From: Lactimicrobium massiliense | GTDB lineage: Bacteria; Bacillota_I; Bacilli_A; Erysipelotrichales; Erysipelotrichaceae | Reading direction: 5' to 3' | Assembly: GCF_900343155.1 (NCBI RefSeq) | Contig: NZ_OUNG01000001.1 | Span: forward strand, 1-64,000 | DNA length: 64,000 bases | Part shown: positions 6,959-16,116 of the stretch, in pieces | Layout: every line of letters starts with the position of its first letter | Position numbering within the stretch: the first letter of the stretch is position 1 | Program-made: the position numbers and the translations under genes | Notes under the pieces: generated by a model | Seen by the model: only the letters and a program-made list of their open reading frames with translations | Database searches by the model: none | What the model was told of the DNA's origin: nothing

Positions 6959-8626
6959 CTAATCTTTTGTATTGATTTCGACAATGGCAGGCAGGATCAT
7001 CGGCCGCTTGCCTGTTTCACGCATGACATAGCGTGAAATCTTGTCACGTGCCTCTGCACGGCAGTTGAGATTATCGTAACGTTTTTCCTTGACGGCATCC
7101 GTAATGGTCTTTTCCATGATATTGCCGATTTCCTGCACGATGTAGTCCGCATCCTTCAGATAGATCACGCCGCGGCTCTGTACATCCGGACCGCCGATAA
7201 TTTCCTTGGTCTTGTGATTGATGACAACACCTACAATGATGGCACCATCGGTGGAAAGCACTTCTCTGTCTTTGAGGACCATACCGGTCGCATCAAGGTT
7301 TTCATTGCCATCGACCAGCACATCCTCAGCATCGATGCGGTCAAAGTTTCTCTGCAGCTGCCCATCGATGATCGTTGCAATCTGACCATTATCCATCACA
7401 ATGATCCGGTCTGCTTTGTAGCCCATATCCAGGGCGATGTTGGCATTGGCAATCAGCTGGCGGTATTCACCCTTGACCGGGATGTAGTACTTCGGCCGCA
7501 GCAGATATACCATCATCTTGAGATCCTCGATGGATGCGTGCATGGTAAAGGCACGCTTGGCATCCACAGCAATCACACGGCCGGCTTCACGGTACAGATC
7601 ATCTTCCATGCTGGCTTCCTCACGCTCTGTGCCTGGCACAGCCGGAGAAGCAATGATCACAGTATCCGATGGTCTGAACTCAATGACATCATCTTCCTTG
7701 GTCGCAATCTTGTGGACCTTCTGGAAGATGTTGGAGCCATTGCCGGCAATAATGACAATGACATTGTCCATGTCATTGGTAAACTGGCTCGGCGGTGCTT
7801 CCAGGCCTGCCGGAATGCGGTAATAGCCAAGTTTGGCCATATCATTCATCAGATCCTTGAGCTCATCATCATAGATCATGACCTTGCGGTTATACTTATT
7901 GGCAAGCTCAATGACTTCCATCACGCGGTAGATATTCTGATTGAACAGCGTGATGAACATACGGCCTTTGGTCTCATCAAAGTACTGTTCAATCTGTTCC
8001 GTGATGCGGTGATTTGGTGCAGAGTGGCCATTTCTGGTTGAGCCGACGGACTCACTCATCAATGCCAGTACACCAGCACTGGAAAGATCCGTGATGTTGG
8101 TGACATCAAAGGAGAAAGCTTCATTCTTGGTATCATAATCAACAATGAATTCGCCGGTATAGACGACAAAGCCGTCATCGGTGCCAATGGCAATGCCAAA
8201 GCCATCGGCGATGGATTGGGTTGTGCCAAAGGTGCGGATCTCTGTGCTGCCAATCTTGAAGCGGGAATTGCGTCTGATGCGATGGATGTTCAAATCCTTC
8301 AGGCCGAGTTTCTTTGCTCTTCTTTCAAACATCATGGCAGTTAATGGTGCCATGTATACCGGTACATGCGGCATCACCTGCAGCAGATTTGGCAGGGCTG
8401 CCATGACATCATCATGGCCATGGGTGATAAACACACCGCGGATGCGCTTCTCATTTTCCTGCAGATACTTGAAGTCCGGAATGATCATCTGTACGCCGAA
8501 CTGTTCCCCTTCGGGATATTTCAGGCCGCACTCCATGACAAAGATGTCATTTCCGTTTTCGACGACATACATATTCTTGCCGTCTTCATCAAGACCGCCG
8601 AGCGCAAATATGCGAACTTTGCTCAT
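6959..8626 (-). CDS. rnjB: RNase J family protein, J2-like, degenerate active site
   Basis: A metallo-beta-lactamase/beta-CASP protein of the RNase J family (5-prime exonuclease/endonuclease in mRNA decay), 555 residues. Several metal ligands conserved in RNase J1 are changed: the HxHxDH motif reads HGHDDV (last His to Val), the HSIPD motif reads QSIAD (His to Gln), TGDF reads TGEF (Asp to Glu) and IPVHGEY reads IPVKGEY (His to Lys). RNase J2 paralogues also lose part of this set and act mainly as partners of J1. Placement next to ftsK matches Bacillus rnjB near spoIIIE. It is therefore called J2-like and probably weakly active or inactive alone. GGAGGATAA precedes the ATG. Confidence 0.88.
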   Translation of the reverse strand: MSKVRIFALGGLDEDGKNMYVVENGNDIFVMECGLKYPEGEQFGVQMIIPDFKYLQENEKRIRGVFITHGHDDVMAALPNLLQVMPHVPVYMAPLTAMMFERRAKKLGLKDLNIHRIRRNSRFKIGSTEIRTFGTTQSIADGFGIAIGTDDGFVVYTGEFIVDYDTKNEAFSFDVTNITDLSSAGVLALMSESVGSTRNGHSAPNHRITEQIEQYFDETKGRMFITLFNQNIYRVMEVIELANKYNRKVMIYDDELKDLMNDMAKLGYYRIPAGLEAPPSQFTNDMDNVIVIIAGNGSNIFQKVHKIATKEDDVIEFRPSDTVIIASPAVPGTEREEASMEDDLYREAGRVIAVDAKRAFTMHASIEDLKMMVYLLRPKYYIPVKGEYRQLIANANIALDMGYKADRIIVMDNGQIATIIDGQLQRNFDRIDAEDVLVDGNENLDATGMVLKDREVLSTDGAIIVGVVINHKTKEIIGGPDVQSRGVIYLKDADYIVQEIGNIMEKTITDAVKEKRYDNLNCRAEARDKISRYVMRETGKRPMILPAIVEINTKD

Positions 8627-8686
8627 AAATTATCCTCCATTAAAGTTGCTGGAATTCGCCTTTATTATAAACATTCAGGCCTGTTT

Positions 8687-10120
8687 TCACAATGCCTGCC
8701 CATCAAGCGAGAACGAATGCACCTCTTTGATTTTCACATCGACGATCTTTCCAGCCAGTCCATCAGGACCGGTGAAATTCACAAGCTTGTTTTTCTCACT
8801 GTAGCCTGTATAAACTTTGTCATTTCTCTTGGATGGACCTTCACAAAGCACTTTGACAGTCTGACCAAGATATGGCTGATTGGCAAGGTTGGCATAATGG
8901 GCAATTTTCTCATTCAGAATCTGAAGGCGCTTCCGTTTGACTTCTGCCGGGATGCTGTCTTCCATGCGGGCAGCCGGTGTTCCGGAACGCGGTGAATAGA
9001 CAAATGTATAGGCAGCATCATACCTGCAGTAGTCTACCAGATCCAGTGTCTGCTGGAAGTCTTCATCAGTTTCATTCGGGAAGCCGACAATGATATCAGT
9101 CGTAAAGGCAATCTCCGGCATTTCATTTTTCATATCATCAAACAGTGCCTTGTACTGTTCTGCGGTATAGCCTCTGGCCATCCTTCGCAGGACATCATCT
9201 GAGCCAGACTGCACCGGCAGATGCAGTGCCTTCATGATATTGGGATACTGCTTCATGGCAAGGATCGTTGTACGGGAATAGTCACGGGGATGAGATGTAT
9301 AGAAGCGGATGCGCTCAATGCCTGTTTCGGCTACTTCTTTGAGCAAAGTGGTAAAGCCATCTTCCATGCCCAGATCTTTGCCATAGGCATTGACGTTCTG
9401 GCCCAGCAGAATGACTTCTTTCCGGCCTTGATCTTTGAGCTGCTGTACTTCTTTGAGGATATCTGCCTGCAGGCGGGAGCGCTCTCTGCCTCTTGTGTAC
9501 GGGACAATGCAGTATGTGCAGAACTTGTTGCAGCCATACATGATATCGACAAAAGCCTTGCAGGAATCACTGCGCTTGACCGGCAGATCTTCAATGACTT
9601 CCCCTTCCTGGGAATAGACTTCGACAGTTGTTTCCTTACGGTCAAGATAATCCAGCAGCAGCTGCGGGAAGCGGTACAGATTGTGGGTGCCGAAGATCAG
9701 GTCGACCTGCGGATAGCTTTTCAGAATTTCCTTGACGACGGCTTCTTCCTGCGCCATGCATCCACAGATGCAGAAAATCTTCTCCGGATGCTTCTCTTTG
9801 AGTTCCTTCAATGCACCGACCAGACCAAGCACATGCAGTTCAGCAGTTCTTCTGACCGCACATGTATTAAAGATCAGAAGATCAGCATCTTCCGGTTTGT
9901 CACACGGCGTATATTCCATCAGTTCCAGAATACCGGCAAGGGTTTCCCCATCACGGACATTTGCCTGGCATCCATAGGTGCGCAGATAGTATTTTTTATT
10001 GCGGCCGAGTGTCTGGGCAGCCTCGGGCAGATGGAACAGATCATGTTCCACCTGGGAAGCCTTCCGACTACGGCTGGCTGCCTGTTTCAGATCAGGCATT
10101 TTCAGTATGTTATTTTCCAT
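8687..10120 (-). CDS. miaB: tRNA ms2i6A37 methylthiotransferase MiaB
   Basis: Radical SAM enzyme that adds a methylthio group to N6-isopentenyl-adenosine 37 of tRNAs reading UNN codons. The 477-residue protein shows the N-terminal MTTase domain (YGCQANVRDGE, with further Cys in FNTCAVR and CICGCMAQ), the radical SAM motif CNKFCTYCIVPYTRG and a C-terminal TRAM domain (LGQTVKVLCEGPSKRN). GGAGATAA precedes the ATG. It is 60 bases upstream of rnjB on the same strand, in the probable ymdB-ferredoxin-miaB-rnjB-ftsK transcription unit. Confidence 0.95.
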   Translation of the reverse strand: MENNILKMPDLKQAASRSRKASQVEHDLFHLPEAAQTLGRNKKYYLRTYGCQANVRDGETLAGILELMEYTPCDKPEDADLLIFNTCAVRRTAELHVLGLVGALKELKEKHPEKIFCICGCMAQEEAVVKEILKSYPQVDLIFGTHNLYRFPQLLLDYLDRKETTVEVYSQEGEVIEDLPVKRSDSCKAFVDIMYGCNKFCTYCIVPYTRGRERSRLQADILKEVQQLKDQGRKEVILLGQNVNAYGKDLGMEDGFTTLLKEVAETGIERIRFYTSHPRDYSRTTILAMKQYPNIMKALHLPVQSGSDDVLRRMARGYTAEQYKALFDDMKNEMPEIAFTTDIIVGFPNETDEDFQQTLDLVDYCRYDAAYTFVYSPRSGTPAARMEDSIPAEVKRKRLQILNEKIAHYANLANQPYLGQTVKVLCEGPSKRNDKVYTGYSEKNKLVNFTGPDGLAGKIVDVKIKEVHSFSLDGQAL

Positions 10121-10214
10121 TTCATTATCTCCGAGGCCATATTATAGCAAGACAGCGGCCAAAGAAAAACCAGCAGATGCTGGTCTTTCTTCCAATCAAT
10201 CCATCCTTTTCTGC

Positions 10215-10391
10215 TTACTTCTGGGAAATAGCAGAAACCGGGCATGTGCCGATGCATGTGCCGCAATCAATGCAGACACTCTCGTCACACTGGGACTTTC
10301 CGTTGTCATCAAGAGACAGTGCGGAAACCGGGCAGACACCTGTGCAGGCACCGCAGCCGATGCAAAGATCCTTATCAACTGTAACTGGCAT
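10215..10391 (-). CDS. 2[4Fe-4S] ferredoxin
   Basis: A 58-residue electron carrier with two clostridial-type cluster motifs, CIGCGACTGVCP and CIDCGTCIGTCP. The start at 10391 is chosen because TAAGGAGG lies just upstream and the protein then begins at the usual ferredoxin N-terminus (MPVTVDKDLC); the open frame extends further to 10445 but without a ribosome site. It sits between ymdB and miaB on the same strand, so it could supply electrons to MiaB or to general anaerobic metabolism; that link is inferred from position only. Confidence 0.93.
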   Translation of the reverse strand: MPVTVDKDLCIGCGACTGVCPVSALSLDDNGKSQCDESVCIDCGTCIGTCPVSAISQK

Positions 10392-10441
10392 TGTATAAGC
10401 CTCCTTATCGGAAACTATTTTAGCATTGACACCGGTTTCTT

Positions 10442-11221
10442 TCAATCATTAGACCCTGGCCGCAGCTGGATGCGTTCAATCGAGACAGCACGGTTGGTGT
10501 GATCATCAATGTCAATCATCAGCCCGCATACGACTGCTTCTTTATCAGACGGCCGATAGTGTGAGCAGCCGGTGATGGCATGATCCATGGCTTCATTGCG
10601 GTCTCTGCCAAGCACGGAATCATACGGGCCGCACATCCCCACATCGCTGATGAAGGCACAGCCGTTTTCGACTTTTTCATCTGCGGTCTGCACATGGGTA
10701 TGGGTGCCGATCATGGCTGTGACACGGTCTTTGAAATACTGGAAGTAGATGCTTTTTTCACTTGTTGCCTCAGCATGGAAATCAATCAGGATGATATCCG
10801 CAGAGATATGATTCATGATCTTCTTGGTGACAAGGATTGGATCCTCATAATCAGCGTTCATGAATACATTGCCAAGGATATTCAGCACTGCAACTCTTTT
10901 TTCCTTGACGATACGGATCAAAACAGGCCTCTGGGGTGCATAGCTGCCAATATTAGCCGGCCAGATGATATCCGGACAGTCTTCAGCATCCTGCAGAAAA
11001 GCGCGTTTGGAAAAAGCATGGTTGCCCAGTGTAATCAGATCGATGCCGGCTGCTTTCAAACGTGTATAAAGTTCCTTGGTCATGCCTTTGCCGTCGGCCG
11101 CATTTTCACCATTGGCAATGATGAAATCCGGGTGATACTGCGCCTGCAGCAAAGGTGTGGAAGCACACACAGCTGATACACCGCTTTGGGCAACAATGTC
11201 ACCCAGAAATAGAATTTTCAT
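10442..11221 (-). CDS. ymdB: YmdB-type metallophosphoesterase
   Basis: A calcineurin-like phosphoesterase of the TIGR00282/YmdB family (in Bacillus a 2-prime,3-prime-cyclic nucleotide phosphodiesterase affecting biofilm and motility decisions). The 259-residue protein contains the metal-binding signatures FLGDIVAQSG, NGENAADGKG, LGNHAFSK and GTHTHVQTADE in the right order. It lies immediately downstream of rny, as in Bacillus and many relatives, but is separated from it here by a strong terminator. Its 5-prime leader contains a short hairpin and a candidate promoter. Confidence 0.93.
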   Translation of the reverse strand: MKILFLGDIVAQSGVSAVCASTPLLQAQYHPDFIIANGENAADGKGMTKELYTRLKAAGIDLITLGNHAFSKRAFLQDAEDCPDIIWPANIGSYAPQRPVLIRIVKEKRVAVLNILGNVFMNADYEDPILVTKKIMNHISADIILIDFHAEATSEKSIYFQYFKDRVTAMIGTHTHVQTADEKVENGCAFISDVGMCGPYDSVLGRDRNEAMDHAITGCSHYRPSDKEAVVCGLMIDIDDHTNRAVSIERIQLRPGSND

Positions 11222-11241
11222 TATGAAACTGCCCTTCCGGA

Positions 11242-11314
11242 CATTCCGTTTTAGCGGAATGGCCTAAGTTTCTCAACCTGTCTTAAGTTTAATTGATATG
11301 AAACGCATATGCAA
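11242..11314 (-). promoter_or_regulatory. Candidate ymdB promoter and leader hairpin
   Basis: On the minus strand TTGCAT (11314-11309) and TAAACT (11291-11286) are 17 bases apart. Between this and ymdB lies an inverted repeat CATTCCG/CGGAATG (11242-11261, 6-base loop) in the leader RNA. The function of the hairpin is unknown. Confidence 0.45.
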
Positions 11315-11316
11315 CG

Positions 11317-11357
11317 CAAAAAAAAAAAGACAATGCTCTGCATGGAGCACTGTCTTT
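11317..11357 (-). terminator. Strong Rho-independent terminator of rny
   Basis: An 11-bp stem (AGACAGTGCTC with GAGCATTGTCT, one G-U pair, 6-base loop) begins right at the rny stop codon and is followed by a run of 11 T on the minus strand. Confidence 0.9.
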
Positions 11358-12911
11358 TTACTTGGCTAGTTCCTGAACCCTGACTTCACGTATCAGCGTA
11401 ACTTTGATCTGGCCCGGATACGTCAGTTCATTTTCAATCTTTTCGCGGATATCATGGGCAATCTTTACCATGCGGACATCATCCACCTTGTCCGGTTTGA
11501 CCATGACTCTGACTTCACGTCCTGCCTGAATGGCAAAGGCACGCTCGACGCCATCGAAGCTGCCGGCAATCTTTTCCAGTGACTCCAGACGGTTGATGTA
11601 GCCTTCCATGGATTCATAGCGAGCTCCAGGTCGTGCGGCAGAAAGCGTATCTGCAGATGCGACCAGCAGCGCGATGATATCCTGAGGTGCCGTATCACCA
11701 TGATGAGATTCAATGGCATTGATGACAATCGCATTCTCACCATACTTGCGGGCATATTTGGCGCCAAGCTCAACGTGGCTGCCTTCCTGTTCAAAATCAA
11801 CGGCTTTGCCAATATCATGCAATAGACCTGCACGCTTGGCCAGAGCCTGGTTGAGGCCGAGTTCAGCGGCCATGACACCGGCAAACTGGGCGACTTCAAT
11901 GGAATGCTGCAAAGCATTCTGACCATAGCTGTAACGATAGCGCAGCCGTCCGACCAGACGGATCATTTCCTTGTTCATCCGGCCGATGCCAAGCTTGAAG
12001 ATCGTCTCATTGCCGATCTTCATGATGTTGTCTTCCAGATCACGGGTTGTCTTTTCCACAACTTCCTCAATCCGGCCCGGCTGAATCCGGCCGTCCTTCA
12101 TGAGAGTTTCCAGAGACTGGCGTGCAATCTCACGTCGGATCGGATCAAAGCAGGATACGGTAATGACATCCGGTGTATCATCGATGATCAGATCGACGCC
12201 GGTTGCCTGTTCAATTGCCTTGATGTTGCGTCCTTCACGGCCGATGATTCTGCCCTTCATTTCCTCTGATGGCAGTGTTACGGTCGATACCGTACGCTCA
12301 ATCGTTTCTTCCTGTGCATATCTGTGAATGGCTGTGGCGATGATATTGCGGGCATTGGCACTTGCCTGTGCCTCGGCTTCATCCTGCTGTTCACGAATGT
12401 ATTCGCCCACTTCCTTCTCAGACTTCTTGGCAACAATGTCCATCAGTTCCTTATGTGCATCGTCCTGGGACATATGTGCTGTCTTTTCCAGAACTGACAG
12501 CTGCTCATCAATCTTCTGCTGCAGTTCATCCTCCATTTTGCTGAGATTTGCAAGCTTTGCATCGGCGCTCTTGGTTTTATCGCTGAGTTTTCTTTCCCTC
12601 TGAGCAAGGCTGTCCTCACGCAGTTTCAGATTGTCCTCACGGCGCAGCAAGCGGTTTTCATCCGCCTGGATTTTACTCTTGGCTGCGTTCATTTCCTTCT
12701 CAGCCGCAAGTTTCATTTCACTTACCTGCTGCTTACCGGACAGGACTGCCTGACTGACAGTATTTTCAGCTTTGGAATTTGCCTCTTCAATAATGTCATG
12801 AGACTGTTCCTTGGCACGGTCCAGCCCCATTTTGCCGACAATCATCATAATGATGATACCGATGACAATACCAGCAATCACAGCTAAAATGGCAATCGAT
12901 ATGGGATTCAT
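11358..12911 (-). CDS. rny: Ribonuclease Y
   Basis: Membrane-tethered endoribonuclease that starts mRNA decay in many Bacillota. The 517-residue protein has one N-terminal membrane helix (residues 4-26), a long Lys/Glu-rich coiled coil (about 30-190), a KH domain with IIGREGRNIKAIEQ and an HD domain with the catalytic HD pair in GLLHDIGKAVD. GGAGGTCTTGTT precedes the ATG. It has its own terminator, and recA upstream also ends with a terminator, so it is probably transcribed alone. Confidence 0.96.
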   Translation of the reverse strand: MNPISIAILAVIAGIVIGIIIMMIVGKMGLDRAKEQSHDIIEEANSKAENTVSQAVLSGKQQVSEMKLAAEKEMNAAKSKIQADENRLLRREDNLKLREDSLAQRERKLSDKTKSADAKLANLSKMEDELQQKIDEQLSVLEKTAHMSQDDAHKELMDIVAKKSEKEVGEYIREQQDEAEAQASANARNIIATAIHRYAQEETIERTVSTVTLPSEEMKGRIIGREGRNIKAIEQATGVDLIIDDTPDVITVSCFDPIRREIARQSLETLMKDGRIQPGRIEEVVEKTTRDLEDNIMKIGNETIFKLGIGRMNKEMIRLVGRLRYRYSYGQNALQHSIEVAQFAGVMAAELGLNQALAKRAGLLHDIGKAVDFEQEGSHVELGAKYARKYGENAIVINAIESHHGDTAPQDIIALLVASADTLSAARPGARYESMEGYINRLESLEKIAGSFDGVERAFAIQAGREVRVMVKPDKVDDVRMVKIAHDIREKIENELTYPGQIKVTLIREVRVQELAK

Positions 12912-13000
12912 AACAAGACCTCCATTTCATTAGCTGTTATCTTATGAGAATTTACTCCCATAAGTCATTATACTTTTGAAAGCGCTGTTTCACAAGCACG

Positions 13001-13037
13001 AAAAAGCACAGCACTGTGCGTCTGCAGAGTACTGTGC
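13001..13037 (-). terminator. Rho-independent terminator of recA
   Basis: On the minus strand GCACAGTACT pairs with AGTGCTGTGC (one G-U pair) across a 12-base loop, followed by TTTTTCG. Confidence 0.75.
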
Positions 13038-13065
13038 AATCGGTTTCATTCGAACAAGTATGCAG

Positions 13066-14124
13066 TCAGTTCTGTACTGCTTGGGCATCTGCTGAAGCAG
13101 TTTCATCATGCGGGAAAAGAATCTCCTTGATCTGATCCGTGATGAGTTCCATTGTATCAGGATGGTCTTCCAGCCATGTCCTTGCGGCCGCAAAGCCCTG
13201 GCCGATCTTTTCGCCCTGGTATGAGAACCAGGCACCGGATTTAAGAATGATGTCATGTTCCACAGCCAGGTTCAGCACCTCATCCACGTGGGAAATGCCA
13301 TGGCCATAAATCATATTGACAACAGCTGTCTTGAATGGCGGCGCCACCTTGTTTTTAACAACCTTGATCTTGGTCACATTGCCATAGACATCATTGCCGT
13401 TTTTGAGTGCTTCCCCACGGCGTACATCCAGCCGCACAGACGCATAGAACTTCAGTGCCCTGCCGCCTGGGGTTGTCTCAGGATTGCCGAACATGATGCC
13501 GACCTTTTCACGCAGCTGATTAATGAAGATCGCAGTCGTATTGGAATGGTTCATGGCACCGGCCAGTTTGCGCATGGCCTTGGACATCAGTCTGGCCTGC
13601 AGGCCAACGGAAGAATCTCCCATTTCCCCATCCAGTTCTGCCTGCGGTACCAGAGCAGCAACGGAGTCAATGACGACCAGGTCAATGGCACCGCTCTTAA
13701 CGAGCACTTCGCAGATATCCAGAGCCTGTTCACCGGAATCCGGCTGGGACAGAATGAGTTCATCAATATCAACGCCAAGGGCTTTGGCATACTGGGGATC
13801 GATGGCATTTTCAGCATCGATGAAGGCACATCTGCCTCCCTGCTTCTGACACTGGGCAATGGCATGCAGGGCAAGGGTTGTTTTACCAGAAGATTCTGGA
13901 CCATAAATCTCGATGATTCTTCCCTTTGGATAGCCGCCAATGCCAAGGGCAGCATCCAGAGTGATGGAACCGGAAGGAATTGCATCAACCGCTACATTGG
14001 CACGATCGCCAAGCCGCATGATACTGCCTTTGCCATATTCCTTTTCAATTGCTTTGAGAGCATCGTTCAGCAGCTGATCCCGGCGGCTGTCCTGGGAAGC
14101 TCCTGTTTCTTCTTTTTTTGTCAT
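13066..14124 (-). CDS. recA: Recombinase RecA
   Basis: ATP-dependent strand-exchange protein for homologous recombination and SOS induction. The 352-residue protein contains Walker [12 protein letters not shown] near residue 70, the IDAENAIDP region, the L1/L2 loops (around [18 protein letters not shown] and NPETTPGG) and an acidic C-terminus. AAAGGAGATAAG precedes the ATG. It lies 65 bases after pgsA on the same strand; no clear LexA box is visible in that gap, so it may be cotranscribed with pgsA. Confidence 0.97.
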   Translation of the reverse strand: MTKKEETGASQDSRRDQLLNDALKAIEKEYGKGSIMRLGDRANVAVDAIPSGSITLDAALGIGGYPKGRIIEIYGPESSGKTTLALHAIAQCQKQGGRCAFIDAENAIDPQYAKALGVDIDELILSQPDSGEQALDICEVLVKSGAIDLVVIDSVAALVPQAELDGEMGDSSVGLQARLMSKAMRKLAGAMNHSNTTAIFINQLREKVGIMFGNPETTPGGRALKFYASVRLDVRRGEALKNGNDVYGNVTKIKVVKNKVAPPFKTAVVNMIYGHGISHVDEVLNLAVEHDIILKSGAWFSYQGEKIGQGFAAARTWLEDHPDTMELITDQIKEILFPHDETASADAQAVQN

Positions 14125-14189
14125 CTCTTACTTATCTCCTTTATTTCTATATAGCAGCTCTATCATGCAGCTCCCTGAAAAAAGTGCAA

Positions 14190-14783
14190 TTATTTTGACT
14201 CCATGATGTCTTCTTTGGTCATATTGAAATACTGAATGCCTGAAATCATGGACACAAGCGCTGCCATCCACAGCAGGATATCGCTCATTGGCAGACCGAT
14301 GAGTTCAAATGGCAGATTGTTCAGCAGCACCAGGGCAACGGTAACCATCTGCAGAACGGTTTTCAGCTTGCCCATCATGCCAGCCGCCACGACTTTGCCA
14401 TTGGTAGCGGCAACCATGCGGCAGCCATCGACAATCGTATCACGGGCAACCATGATGATGACAGGTACAACCGGGATGATGCCTCTGGAGACAAACAGCA
14501 GGAACATGCTTGTTGTCAGCAGCTTATCGGCAATCGGATCCGCAAACTTGCCGAAGGTTGTGATCATGTTGCGGCTGCGGGCAATGTGTCCGTCAATGGC
14601 ATCGGTAATCGCTGCCAGGACATACAGTAACAGCACGATGATATTGATCACAGAAAGATCCACAGAACCGACCATCAGGTGTGATGGCTGGATGCCGCAG
14701 GCGGTATAGGGAAACAGGTACACCAGAATAATGACAGGAATCATGACCATTCTGGCAATTGTCAGTTTATTTGGTAAATTCAT
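14190..14783 (-). CDS. pgsA: Phosphatidylglycerophosphate synthase
   Basis: Integral membrane CDP-alcohol phosphatidyltransferase that makes phosphatidylglycerol phosphate. The family motif DGxxARx8GxxxDxxxD is present as DGHIARSR....FGKFADPIADK. The ATG at 14783 (MNLPNKLTIAR) is chosen: GGAGG lies 4 bases upstream and it gives a 197-residue protein with several membrane helices; the longer frame extends back into the rnpB terminator. Neighbour order pgsA-recA-rny is conserved in Bacillota. Confidence 0.93.
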   Translation of the reverse strand: MNLPNKLTIARMVMIPVIILVYLFPYTACGIQPSHLMVGSVDLSVINIIVLLLYVLAAITDAIDGHIARSRNMITTFGKFADPIADKLLTTSMFLLFVSRGIIPVVPVIIMVARDTIVDGCRMVAATNGKVVAAGMMGKLKTVLQMVTVALVLLNNLPFELIGLPMSDILLWMAALVSMISGIQYFNMTKEDIMESK

Positions 14784-14817
14784 ATAACCTCCATCAAGAA
14801 ACAGAATTAGTATATCA

Positions 14818-14845
14818 CATAAGAAAAGAGGGACAGTGCCCTCTT
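14818..14845 (-). terminator. Terminator of rnpB
   Basis: On the minus strand AAGAGGG pairs with CCCTCTT around CACTGT and is followed by TTCTTATG. It lies directly after the 3-prime end of the RNase P RNA. Confidence 0.75.
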
Positions 14846-14849
14846 GAAA

Positions 14850-15206
14850 TTTCACACTCTGTAAGCCATGTTCTGTCCCTTCCCGAAGGAAGGTGGCAGC
14901 CATTTATCTCTGCACGAATGCAGCTCATCCGGACTTCAATTCGTCCTTCCAAGTTCCCCTACCTGATTTGGGTTTCTCGCCTGCGGGGTTTATCGCGTTC
15001 CACCCATGCCGTTTCCAGCATGGCTTCGTCACTGTGACACCTTGGGGACATCCGCCATAGGCCTAAGCCCTTAGGTTTCCGTTCCGCCGTCACCCTTGCG
15101 GGTGCCCGGTCTTATTGATTCGGCCGGCACAGACACTACACGCATCGCAGCGTGTGCGAGCATGGACTTTCCTCTGGCAAAATACCAGCGGCTGCCCGAG
15201 TGTTCC
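14850..15206 (-). ncRNA. rnpB: RNase P RNA, Bacillus type (class B)
   Basis: The catalytic RNA of RNase P, which trims 5-prime leaders from tRNA precursors. On the minus strand the conserved core GAGGAAAGTCCATGCTCGCA follows about 30 bases after the 5-prime end, and the 3-prime conserved segment ACAGAACATGGCTTAC closes the molecule. ACACTC near the 5-prime end (15203-15198) can pair with GAGTGT near the 3-prime end (14859-14854) as helix P1. Length is about 357 nt. It sits just after gpsB, as in Bacillus, with no clear promoter of its own between them. End points are approximate. Confidence 0.93.
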
Positions 15207-15210
15207 ACTT

Positions 15211-15561
15211 TCAATGTTTGCGGTTCTGACTGCCAGAGTTATTGAAGACTTCATTCTCAAGCCTGCTTAACCGCTTGAGAATATCGACATTGCTGGCGCC
15301 CTGCATCATCGGATCGCCATCCTCATCTCTGGCCCTCTCTTTGCCCTCGACCTCAATCAGACGGGCACGCAGAGATGCATTCGTCTTCTCAAGATCAGCC
15401 ACCTTGGCATTCAAAGAGTCAACCATGTCCTGATATGTCTGATAGTCTTCAATGACCTGATCCAGCATATGATCCACTTCATTTGGATCATAGCCCTTGA
15501 AGTCAACGCCAAATTTCTTGTTGACAATCGTAACCGGATCCAGATTCAGTTTATCTGCCAT
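15211..15561 (-). CDS. gpsB: Cell division regulator GpsB
   Basis: A 116-residue DivIVA-like coiled-coil protein that coordinates septal and side-wall peptidoglycan synthesis, in other species by binding class A penicillin-binding proteins. The DivIVA/GpsB N-terminal signature (VNKKFGVDFKGYDPNEVDHMLDQVI) is followed by a coiled coil (about 40-75) and a short C-terminal helix (NVDILKRLSRLENEVF). The ATG at 15561 is preceded by GGGAGGAAATC. Promoter at 15586-15614; rnpB follows. A possible client, a class A PBP, is encoded 1.8 kb away on the other strand. Confidence 0.92.
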   Translation of the reverse strand: MADKLNLDPVTIVNKKFGVDFKGYDPNEVDHMLDQVIEDYQTYQDMVDSLNAKVADLEKTNASLRARLIEVEGKERARDEDGDPMMQGASNVDILKRLSRLENEVFNNSGSQNRKH

Positions 15562-15585
15562 GCATGATTTCCTCCCTGTCATAGA

Positions 15586-15614
15586 ATTATCGCATCCATA
15601 CACCAGAAAATCAA
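15586..15614 (-). promoter_or_regulatory. gpsB promoter
   Basis: On the minus strand TTGATT (15614-15609) and GATAAT (15591-15586) are separated by 17 bases, 25 bases before the gpsB start. Confidence 0.6.
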
Positions 15615-15688
15615 TGTCTTTCTAAGAATCCGACATTTGCGAGCCAAGGAGAAATTTAAACGTGTATAATATGCTTTTTGTGTATATA

Positions 15689-15717
15689 TTGACATTTTAA
15701 TAGCCTTACTTTATTCT
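15689..15717 (+). promoter_or_regulatory. Promoter of the secreted-peptide pair
   Basis: A consensus TTGACA (15689-15694) is followed after 17 bases by TATTCT (15712-15717), about 70 bases upstream of the 15787 start. Confidence 0.65.
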
Positions 15718-15786
15718 AATCTTAGTAAAGACATATCAGGAAACAACATTTTACATTCGCACAGCATATTCTTGAGGGAGATTACA

Positions 15787-16116
15787 ATGAAAAAAGTCGT
15801 GCAAATCGCTGTTTCAATTACCATGTCACTGTTTCTCGTATTCGCCATTACACCATCATCAGTTTCAGCACAAAGCGGTGAGGGAGTAGACGGATGCAAT
15901 TACTATTGGAACTACGGATTTTCAAATGCGAAAAGCTGCCGGGCTTGGCTTGATTACAAAGAGCATTCATCCAGACCGGACTGGTCCAATAAATTAGCCG
16001 GATGCATAGTATATACTGCGGGATTTACAGCTGCTCAAGCTAAAGTGATGCTAATCACGGACATTAAGCAGGCAATCGTTGTATTAGGAGGAACATTTAT
16101 CGGATGCATGTTCTAA
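15787..16116 (+). CDS. Small secreted four-cysteine peptide, unknown
   Basis: I do not recognise a family. The 109-residue product has a clear Sec signal peptide: MKKVVQ, a hydrophobic core to about residue 22, and a likely signal peptidase site after SSVSA (residue 28). The mature part of about 81 residues opens with an aromatic, polar half (GCNYYWNYGFSNAKSC, KEHSSRPDW) and ends in a hydrophobic half (GCIVYTAGFTAAQAK... IVVLGGTFIGCMF). It contains four cysteines, at the GCN, SCR, GCI and GCM positions. GAGGGAGATTACA precedes the ATG at 15787, with a consensus promoter upstream. A 56-residue membrane protein gene overlaps its 3-prime end. A bacteriocin-like or membrane-acting role is a guess from size, secretion and context. 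Confidence 0.75.
   Translation: MKKVVQIAVSITMSLFLVFAITPSSVSAQSGEGVDGCNYYWNYGFSNAKSCRAWLDYKEHSSRPDWSNKLAGCIVYTAGFTAAQAKVMLITDIKQAIVVLGGTFIGCMF

Noticed and set aside
7214-8041. 275-residue plus-strand frame opposite the RNase J gene
   Set aside because: Antisense shadow; residue composition is His/Ile-rich as expected for a reversed coding strand and no motif is recognisable.
9221-10147. 308-residue plus-strand frame opposite miaB
   Set aside because: Antisense shadow of a strongly conserved radical SAM gene.
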